In this document: positions 7,023 through 11,701 of the stretch, piece after piece
How positions within the stretch are numbered: position 1 is the first letter of the stretch
How the letters are laid out: each line of letters opens with the position of its first letter
Assembly (NCBI GenBank): GCA_947461325.1
Contig: CANHLD010000043.1
Span: 1 to 11,701, forward strand
Source: Comamonadaceae bacterium
Lineage (GTDB): Bacteria; Pseudomonadota; Gammaproteobacteria; Burkholderiales; Burkholderiaceae_C
Reading direction: 5' to 3'
DNA: 11,701 bases
Notes under the pieces: generated by a model
The model's database searches: none
What the model was told of the DNA's origin: nothing
What the model saw: only the letters and a program-made list of their open reading frames with translations
Translations under genes and position numbers: made by a program

Positions 7023-7045
7023 TTTTGACTCTCACACGATAGATA

Positions 7046-7351
7046 ATGCAATCCATGCCAAACCATGACTGGGCTCAGTACTCTCTCAGTATGACATTCG
7101 TCTTGTTGCTTCTGGCGGCTGCTCTTTGGTGGCTGTCGCGTCGCAACAAGGGCTTTTTACTCCCTGTCGCCCAGCGGCGTATACAAATTCTAGAGGCCTA
7201 TCCTATGGGTCTGCGACACAAACTGTTGTTGGTTCAAGTGGACCAGCAAAGATTGCTTTTGTCAGTCAACAACAATGACATTCAAACCCTGCATGCTTGG
7301 CATGCAGATTCTTCTTCGCCCGTAAAGCCTGGTGTCAATGATGAGAATTAA
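7046..7351 (+). CDS. fliO: Flagellar biosynthetic protein FliO
   Basis: FliO is a small membrane protein that assists assembly of the FliP pentamer in the export gate. The product is 101 residues: a short N-terminus, one membrane helix (about 13-31), the basic stop SRRNKG, then a small cytoplasmic beta domain with the family pattern RRIQILEAYPMGLRHKLLLV and QQRLLLSV. Length and layout fit FliO, and the position directly before fliP confirms it. The start could be ATG 7046 or ATG 7055; neither has a clear ribosome site. No convincing promoter lies in the 23-base gap before it, so the promoter must lie within the opposite-strand gene or further away. The 3' end overlaps fliP. Confidence 0.9.
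   Translation: MQSMPNHDWAQYSLSMTFVLLLLAAALWWLSRRNKGFLLPVAQRRIQILEAYPMGLRHKLLLVQVDQQRLLLSVNNNDIQTLHAWHADSSSPVKPGVNDEN
7289..7307 (+). repeat. Perfect inverted repeat near the end of fliO
   Basis: CTGCATGC, a 3-base loop TTG and GCATGCAG form a perfect 8-base-pair stem within fliO codons, about 34 bases before the fliP start. No run of T follows, so it is not a standard terminator. It could form an mRNA hairpin that affects coupling of fliO and fliP translation, or be chance. Confidence 0.45.
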
Positions 7352-8090
7352 ATATTTCTTACTTCCTTTGGCTGCACTTTGCATGCTTTGGTTGCCTGAC
7401 ATGGCTCTGGCTCAGGGCCTGCCTATGGTGACTGTCAACTCAGGCAAAGGCGGTCAGCAATACAGCTTGACATTACAACTGCTCGGCTTGATGACAGTTC
7501 TGACCTTGCTGCCCTCATTGCTGTTGATGATGACTTCATTCGTCCGGATCATCATTGTCTTGTCTATTCTTCGCCAAGCCTTGGGAACCGGTCAGACGCC
7601 CCCTAACACGGTATTGGTGGGATTGGCGCTGTTCCTCACCTTTTTCATCATGACGCCGGTATTTGACGACGTTTATGCGAATGCCATTGCTCCCTACATG
7701 AATGGCACCTTGCCTTTTGAGAAAGCCTTGGTCAAAGCAGAAGTGCCTGTGCGTCAATTCTTGACCTTACAGACCAGAGAAGATGACATCGCCATGTTCA
7801 TGCAGATTGCTCAGCGCAAAGAAGTCGCCAGTGCCGCCGAAGTGCCTTTCACTACTTTGGTGCCTGCATTTTTAACTTCAGAGTTAAAAAGTGCTTTCAT
7901 GATCGGCTTCATGATTTACATACCCTTTGTGGTGATTGACTTGATTGTTGCCAGTGTTTTAATGTCCATGGGCATGATGATGTTGTCACCCATGATCATT
8001 TCCATGCCTTTCAAGCTGATGCTCTTTGTGCTCGTCGACGGGTGGACCTTGCTCATGGGCTCTCTTGCTTCGAGTTTTATTTTCAAGTGA
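7341..8090 (+). CDS. fliP: Flagellar biosynthetic protein FliP, export gate core
   Basis: FliP forms the pentameric core of the FliP5-FliQ4-FliR1 export gate in the MS-ring centre. The product is about 249 residues, matching the family. It has an N-terminal signal peptide (basic start, hydrophobic core, ALA before QGLP), as is usual for FliP. The diagnostic FliP signature is present: TSFVRIIIVLSILRQALG, then GQTPPN and ALFLTFFIMTPVF. A periplasmic segment follows, then two C-terminal membrane helices with the Met-rich SMGMMMLSP and the ending DGWTLLMGSL. Possible starts are GTG 7332, ATG 7338 and ATG 7341; GGTG at 7331-7334 is best spaced for 7341. The start overlaps fliO, so translation is probably coupled. 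Confidence 0.97.
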   Translation: MRIKYFLLPLAALCMLWLPDMALAQGLPMVTVNSGKGGQQYSLTLQLLGLMTVLTLLPSLLLMMTSFVRIIIVLSILRQALGTGQTPPNTVLVGLALFLTFFIMTPVFDDVYANAIAPYMNGTLPFEKALVKAEVPVRQFLTLQTREDDIAMFMQIAQRKEVASAAEVPFTTLVPAFLTSELKSAFMIGFMIYIPFVVIDLIVASVLMSMGMMMLSPMIISMPFKLMLFVLVDGWTLLMGSLASSFIFK

Positions 8091-8099
8091 GGTACTGAG

Positions 8100-8369
8100 A
8101 TGGATACAGCCATGGTGGTAGATCTGGGGCGCCAAGCCTTATGGATGACGATGCTGGTGTCAGCGCCCATGCTTGCCGTTGGTTTACTGGTGGGGCTGGT
8201 GGTAGGTGTGTTTCAAGCAGCTACTTCTATCAACGAACAAACCCTGAGTTTTATTCCCAAGCTGCTTTCACTTGGCTTGACAGCTGCAGTGTTTGGCGGG
8301 TGGATGATCAACACCTTGGTGGATTACACCAAAGTGTTGTATGGACGTATTCCAGGCTTGTTCGGCTAA
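8100..8369 (+). CDS. fliQ: Flagellar biosynthetic protein FliQ, export gate subunit
   Basis: FliQ subunits wrap around FliP/FliR in the export gate. The product is 89 residues, exactly the usual size, with two membrane hairpin helices (about 15-38 and 52-76). The family motifs GRQALWMTMLVSAPML, GVFQAATSINEQTLSFIPK and GGWMINTL are clear. A good ribosome site, GAGG at 8089-8092, overlaps the fliP stop codon and lies seven bases before the ATG. It is followed by fliR after five bases. Confidence 0.98.
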   Translation: MDTAMVVDLGRQALWMTMLVSAPMLAVGLLVGLVVGVFQAATSINEQTLSFIPKLLSLGLTAAVFGGWMINTLVDYTKVLYGRIPGLFG

Positions 8370-8374
8370 AAAAC

Positions 8375-9145
8375 ATGAACATAGAAATGCTCAACTTGCT
8401 CGACAGGTTTTATGCCTTGTTGTGGCCTATGCTGCGTATCTCTGCATTTCTAGCCTTCTCTTCTATTTTTTCTATACGCGCTGTCAATTTGCGGATACGG
8501 GTTGCCATCGGCATGGTGCTCACCATTTTCTTGTCTATGCAACTCGAAGTTCCTCGGATTGATCCGGTAACTGCCGATGGTCTGAAAGAAATTTTCAATC
8601 AATTATTTATTGGTTTTGCTTTGGGCATGATCATGCAACTGGCCACTGCAGCCATTGTTCTGGCAGGCCAGGCGGTATCTGGATCCATGGGCTTGTCCAT
8701 GGCCACGATGGTGGATCCGACCATGGGCAGTGTTCCTGTGGTTTCTGCGTTTTTCAATATTCTGGGTACGCTGGTTTTTTTATCCATAGGCGGGCACTTG
8801 ATCGTGTTTGGCTTGCTGCTGGAGTCATTCACCTTGTTTCCTATTGGCAAATCATTGATGACGCCTGATTTGTTGGGCAAGATGACGGCATGGGGCGCCA
8901 TGATGTTTGTCGCTGGCTTGCTGATTTCTTTGCCCGTGGTGATCACCTTGCTATTTGTCAACATTGGCGTTGGCTTCATCACCCGGTCAGCCCCCAGCTT
9001 GAATATTTTTTCTGTCGGCTTGCCTGCGATATTGCTCTCGGGCTTCGTGGTTGTTTGGCTGGCAATTCCCAGCATGATCAACCGCATGAGTTGGTGGTGG
9101 GTTCAAACATTCGGACAGATGCGCGGCATGCTGCTGGGAGGATAA
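8375..9145 (+). CDS. fliR: Flagellar biosynthetic protein FliR, export gate subunit
   Basis: FliR is the single subunit that completes the FliP5FliR1 helical gate and links it to FlhB. The product is 256 residues (Salmonella 264), very hydrophobic, with about six membrane helices. Family landmarks include the N-terminal LLWPMLRISAFLAFSSIF, the segment GQAVSGSMGLSMATMVDPTMG, LGTLVFLSIGGHL and GFITRSAPSLNIFSVGLP. The reading frame is open well upstream through fliQ, but that part has no FliR character. The first sensible start is ATG 8375, five bases after the fliQ stop (ATG 8387 is possible). No ribosome site is seen, so coupling to fliQ is likely. Confidence 0.97.
   Translation: MNIEMLNLLDRFYALLWPMLRISAFLAFSSIFSIRAVNLRIRVAIGMVLTIFLSMQLEVPRIDPVTADGLKEIFNQLFIGFALGMIMQLATAAIVLAGQAVSGSMGLSMATMVDPTMGSVPVVSAFFNILGTLVFLSIGGHLIVFGLLLESFTLFPIGKSLMTPDLLGKMTAWGAMMFVAGLLISLPVVITLLFVNIGVGFITRSAPSLNIFSVGLPAILLSGFVVVWLAIPSMINRMSWWWVQTFGQMRGMLLGG
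9136..9142 (+). promoter_or_regulatory. Ribosome binding site of flhB
   Basis: GGGAGGA at the very end of fliR lies six bases before the flhB ATG at 9149. It is the strongest ribosome site in the window and fixes the flhB start. Confidence 0.85.
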
Positions 9146-9148
9146 GCC

Positions 9149-10291
9149 ATGGCTGATGACTCATCAGAACGGACCGAAGAACCGACCGCGCAGCGACTGA
9201 GTAAAGCGAGGGAGGAAGGCCAGTTAGCCCGATCGGTTGAGTTGCCGACAGCGGCCGTGCTGATTACAGCCACATTGTTTTTCAGTCTGGCCGGTAACTA
9301 TATGTTCCATCGGTTAGGGAATTTGTTTTCTTCTCAACTGCAATTCGATCGCAAAATCATGGACAAGGCAGAGTTACTGCCCGGCATATTCTTTCAATCC
9401 GTGGTGGATGCCTATATTCTCATCTTGCCGGTGATGTTTTTACTTGCGGTGGTTGCAGTGCTCTCCACTGTGCTGAGCGGTGGACTCGTTTTCTCTATCG
9501 GAATGATTGCACCTAAGTTCAGCAAACTCAATCCTATGGCCGGGTTGGCCAGAATTTTTGGACTCAAGGCTTTGATAGATCTAGGTAAAGCCTTGGTCAA
9601 ATTCTTTTTGATCAGCTTGATTTTGTGGATGTCAGTGACTAACAACATTGATGATTTAGTCACTATCAATCGCTTGGACCTTGGCACCGCTATACATCAC
9701 GCAGGCAATATGATTTTGGATGCCTGTTTTTGGATGAGCATGGGTCTGATTGTCATCGCACTTGCTGATGTTCCATTGCAGCACTATCAAACCAATAAAC
9801 GACTGAAGATGACGCGCCAGGAAATCAAAGACGAAATGAAAAACTCTGAGGGTCGTCCGGAGGTCAAGGCAACGATTCGCAGACGCCAGCGTGAGATGGC
9901 CAACGGTCGCATGATGGAAAAGGTCAAGGACGCGGACGTTGTCATCACCAATCCCCAGCATTTCGCAGTGGCACTCAGCTACGACCCGAATTCAGATGGC
10001 GCGCCCACGTTGATTGCCAAGGGCACGGATGAATTGGCTCAACGCATACGTGAAGAGGCAAAGAAAGCCGGCGTCTATCTTTTTGAAGCACCTGAGTTGG
10101 CTAGAGCCTTGTATTTCACGACCAAACTGGATCATCCGATTCACGAAGGGCTTTATCATGCGGTGGCTCAAGTGATTGCATATGTTTTCAGTTTGAACCA
10201 AAGTTATTCAGACAATGAGCGCATGATGAAACCTACATTGCGTATTCCCGACAATATGAAATATGACGAAAATGGTTTTCTCTTTCAGTGA
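9149..10291 (+). CDS. flhB: Flagellar export switch protein FlhB, with NPQH cleavage site
   Basis: FlhB is the export gate component that switches substrate class from rod/hook to filament proteins, in concert with the ruler FliK, after self-cleavage of its cytoplasmic domain. The product is 380 residues (Salmonella 383). It opens with the conserved SERTEEPTAQRLSKAREEGQ. Four membrane helices follow at about 32-52, 88-110, 143-163 and 187-207. The basic linker (KRLKMTRQEIKDEMKNSEG, then VKATIRRRQREMA) comes before the cytoplasmic domain. The self-cleavage motif reads N268-P269-Q270-H271 in VVITNPQHFAVAL; nearly all FlhB/SctU proteins I know have NPTH. The residues flanking the scissile bond (N, P) and the histidine are kept. 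The downstream part (LIAKGTDELAQRIREEAKKAGV, then APELARALY) is normal. It lies directly after fliR; flhA, its frequent neighbour, does not follow. Confidence 0.98.
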   Translation: MADDSSERTEEPTAQRLSKAREEGQLARSVELPTAAVLITATLFFSLAGNYMFHRLGNLFSSQLQFDRKIMDKAELLPGIFFQSVVDAYILILPVMFLLAVVAVLSTVLSGGLVFSIGMIAPKFSKLNPMAGLARIFGLKALIDLGKALVKFFLISLILWMSVTNNIDDLVTINRLDLGTAIHHAGNMILDACFWMSMGLIVIALADVPLQHYQTNKRLKMTRQEIKDEMKNSEGRPEVKATIRRRQREMANGRMMEKVKDADVVITNPQHFAVALSYDPNSDGAPTLIAKGTDELAQRIREEAKKAGVYLFEAPELARALYFTTKLDHPIHEGLYHAVAQVIAYVFSLNQSYSDNERMMKPTLRIPDNMKYDENGFLFQ

Positions 10292-10315
10292 TGATCCTAT
10301 GACATTCAACACGCC

Positions 10316-11701
10316 ATGACAGATTTCTACCAAAGCCCTGCAGATAAGTTGCGGTTTGAGATTTTGCTCAAGTCGCTGCGCGAGGGTCGATTGAACTTGG
10401 CCATATTGGGCGATGATGAATTGGCGCTGGCGCACTACGGGCGCAGAATTTTTCAGCACTTGCGTGAACAAGGCGAACCGAATGTAGAGCTATGGACTTC
10501 TGCGGACTCTGAACGTTTGGTGGACAGATTCAATGAAATTCTCTCTAGCTTGACGCTGGATCAGGCCTTGGACAAATCTAACAAGATGGCACCCAAGCGC
10601 TACATGATTTTTCCTGACACCCACGGCATTCAGGATTTTGAATTGCAATTGCTCGCTCGATTGGTCAACGGATTTCCTGCCAGCAACATCAACGTGATTT
10701 TGTTAGTCAACAGCCACAGCGCCTATGACAAAAAGCTATCCGCATTCGGTAAAAATTTGCTCCAGTGGGTACTTGAGTCACAAGCCCCGGCGACAGCCAA
10801 ACCTCCGCGCGTAGAAACTTTGGGTGATTGGCCCGGCGCCAAGCAGGTGTTGGTGGACAAAAAACCAGCGCCTGTGGAAATGTCGCCAGACGCAGGCATG
10901 AGTTTTCCCGCGGTGCCACCCCCGCCGCTAGATTTATCTGATGACAAGCCCACTGATTCATCCTTGCAAACGATGAGTCAGGATCCCGTCATGGGCGAGC
11001 CCATCCCGCCTACTGACACTCTCTCGGGCGAAGAGTTGGCCAAATCCTGGGAGTCTCAGCACACCACAAAACCTCTGGGCGGCAAGATTGCCATGGTGCT
11101 TTTGTTGGCGTTGTTGTTGACCTTAGGTGTGTCTACTTATCTCTACCAAGAGCGAGTTCTAGAAGAATGGCAAGGCATGCGAGCCTACCTGGCTGGCTCA
11201 AAACCTGCGACCTCCACCGATGCCGTGGTCGCTGTGCCACCGCCTCCACCGCCGCCCACAGTCTCCATGTCTTCTAGCAACACTTCAGCGGTCAAACCCA
11301 CGGAAGGTTTGAGTCCTGGTAATGAGGAATTGGTACCCACTGCGCCAGAGCCTGCCCCATCTCCTGCCCCATCTCCTGCCCCGACGCCAACAGACACCAA
11401 AGCCCCAACTGAACCCGCCAAAAAACCGATCTCAGAAGACAAGCCGGTTGACAAACCGGTCAAGACTGAAAGTCAATCTGATTCCAAAGTCAAGAAAGCG
11501 TCAAAAGCCGCAGATAAATCAAGCCAAGCTGACAGCTCCGCTTGGGTGGAGGCATTGGATCCTAATGTCTGGGTCATGCAGCACGGTGCTTTCGAGAGCT
11601 TGGCAGAGGCGCGTAACTTTCAGGCGACTTCTCTGGGATACCAATCCGGGCAAGTGTTGTTCACCCAGCGAAAAGGCAGCAAGCCTTATTACATTTTGAT
11701 C
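10316..11701 (+). CDS. DamX-like SPOR-domain membrane protein with degenerate ATPase-like domain (3' end outside window)
   Basis: An open frame of 462 codons runs from ATG 10316 to the window end without a stop. An in-frame TGA at 10292 rules out a longer N-terminus. Residues 1-155 look like a cytoplasmic AAA/ExeA-type domain that has lost its catalytic residues: AILGDDELA (29-37) stands where Walker A should be, and YMIFPDTHGIQ (96-106) followed by ELQLLARLVNGF and INVILLVNS resembles a Walker B strand and the helix and strand after it. Residues 160-255 are Pro/Asp/Ser-rich. I258-Y277 is one membrane helix after a lysine. Residues 278-415 are a Pro/Ala/Lys/Ser-rich periplasmic linker with a seven-proline run (308-314). 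From W419 (WVMQHGAFESLAEARNFQ, then KPYYILI) a SPOR domain begins; such domains bind denuded septal peptidoglycan. The architecture matches DamX-type division proteins. It lies 24 bases after flhB with no clear ribosome site. Function in flagella is not evident; the ATPase relationship is inference. Confidence 0.8.
   Translation, partial: MTDFYQSPADKLRFEILLKSLREGRLNLAILGDDELALAHYGRRIFQHLREQGEPNVELWTSADSERLVDRFNEILSSLTLDQALDKSNKMAPKRYMIFPDTHGIQDFELQLLARLVNGFPASNINVILLVNSHSAYDKKLSAFGKNLLQWVLESQAPATAKPPRVETLGDWPGAKQVLVDKKPAPVEMSPDAGMSFPAVPPPPLDLSDDKPTDSSLQTMSQDPVMGEPIPPTDTLSGEELAKSWESQHTTKPLGGKIAMVLLLALLLTLGVSTYLYQERVLEEWQGMRAYLAGSKPATSTDAVVAVPPPPPPPTVSMSSSNTSAVKPTEGLSPGNEELVPTAPEPAPSPAPSPAPTPTDTKAPTEPAKKPISEDKPVDKPVKTESQSDSKVKKASKAADKSSQADSSAWVEALDPNVWVMQHGAFESLAEARNFQATSLGYQSGQVLFTQRKGSKPYYILI
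11351..11386 (+). repeat. 12-base tandem repeat coding for Pro-Ala-Pro-Ser
   Basis: CCTGCCCCATCT occurs twice in a row (11351-11374), then a third, partly changed copy CCTGCCCCGACG (11375-11386). It encodes the PAPS/PAPT repeats in the periplasmic linker of the SPOR protein. Slippage-prone repeats of this kind vary linker length without shifting the frame. Confidence 0.8.

Noticed and set aside
7009..7042. Possible sigma-28 (FliA) promoter: TAAATTAA and CACGATAG before fliO
   Set aside because: The -10 part matches GCCGATAA at only five of eight bases and the spacer is 18 bases instead of about 11.
7025..7047. Possible sigma-70 promoter: TTGACT and GATAAT before fliO
   Set aside because: Spacer is only 11 bases and the -10 would overlap the fliO start codon.
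7046..7065. Possible sigma-54 site on the - strand (TGGCAT...TTGC) before the adhesin-E-like gene
   Set aside because: The GG and GC elements are eight bases apart instead of ten; this sigma factor tolerates almost no spacing change.
8141..8374. Upstream in-frame extension of fliR through fliQ
   Set aside because: The added residues show no FliR or membrane character and lie over fliQ, which is certain; FliR has its normal length from 8375.
8599..9087. 162-residue - strand reading frame inside fliR
   Set aside because: Mirror of hydrophobic fliR codons; no start signal or recognisable domain.

Overview
The window is a flagellar basal-body and type III export gene cluster from a Gram-negative bacterium with moderate GC content (roughly half, judged by eye). 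Gene order, FliO/FlhB style and a periplasmic protein of the surface-adhesin E type suggest a betaproteobacterium, probably Burkholderiales. That placement is inference; no ribosomal or other taxonomic marker is present.

Left block, + strand (1-5823): the 3' part of fliF (MS ring), fliG (C-ring switch/torque), fliH (export ATPase regulator), an unnamed gene for a 212-residue membrane protein, fliI (export ATPase) and fliJ (export stalk/chaperone escort). Genes overlap or are separated by at most 30 bases, so this looks like one transcript. The unnamed gene between fliH and fliI is the most interesting item. It encodes one transmembrane helix, a coiled coil and a tail that closely matches the FliG-binding C-terminus of the FliF in the same operon, but it has none of FliF's periplasmic ring domains. 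It looks like a stand-alone copy of the cytoplasmic end of FliF. The FliF itself carries a long Ala/Glu-rich coiled-coil insertion between its second membrane helix and its FliG-binding tail.

Middle block, - strand (5813-7022): two overlapping genes, a secreted adhesin-E-like periplasmic protein followed by a SAM-methyltransferase-fold protein. They sit where many related clusters carry fliK, fliL, fliM and fliN. Their downstream end overlaps the end of fliJ tail-to-tail, and their upstream end is only 23 bases from fliO.

Right block, + strand (7046-11701): fliO, fliP, fliQ, fliR and flhB encode the membrane core of the flagellar export gate and its substrate-specificity switch. FlhB has NPQH instead of the usual NPTH at its self-cleavage site. 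After flhB comes a long reading frame that is still open at the window end. It encodes a DamX-like protein: a degenerate ATPase-like cytoplasmic domain, one membrane helix, a Pro/Ala/Lys-rich periplasmic linker and the start of a SPOR (peptidoglycan-binding) domain.

Together the genes build the rotor (FliF, FliG), the cytoplasmic export ATPase complex (FliH, FliI, FliJ) and the export gate (FliO, FliP, FliQ, FliR, FlhB). I found no RNA genes, CRISPR arrays, insertion sequences, convincing terminators or convincing promoters. No stretch longer than 30 bases lies outside a gene.
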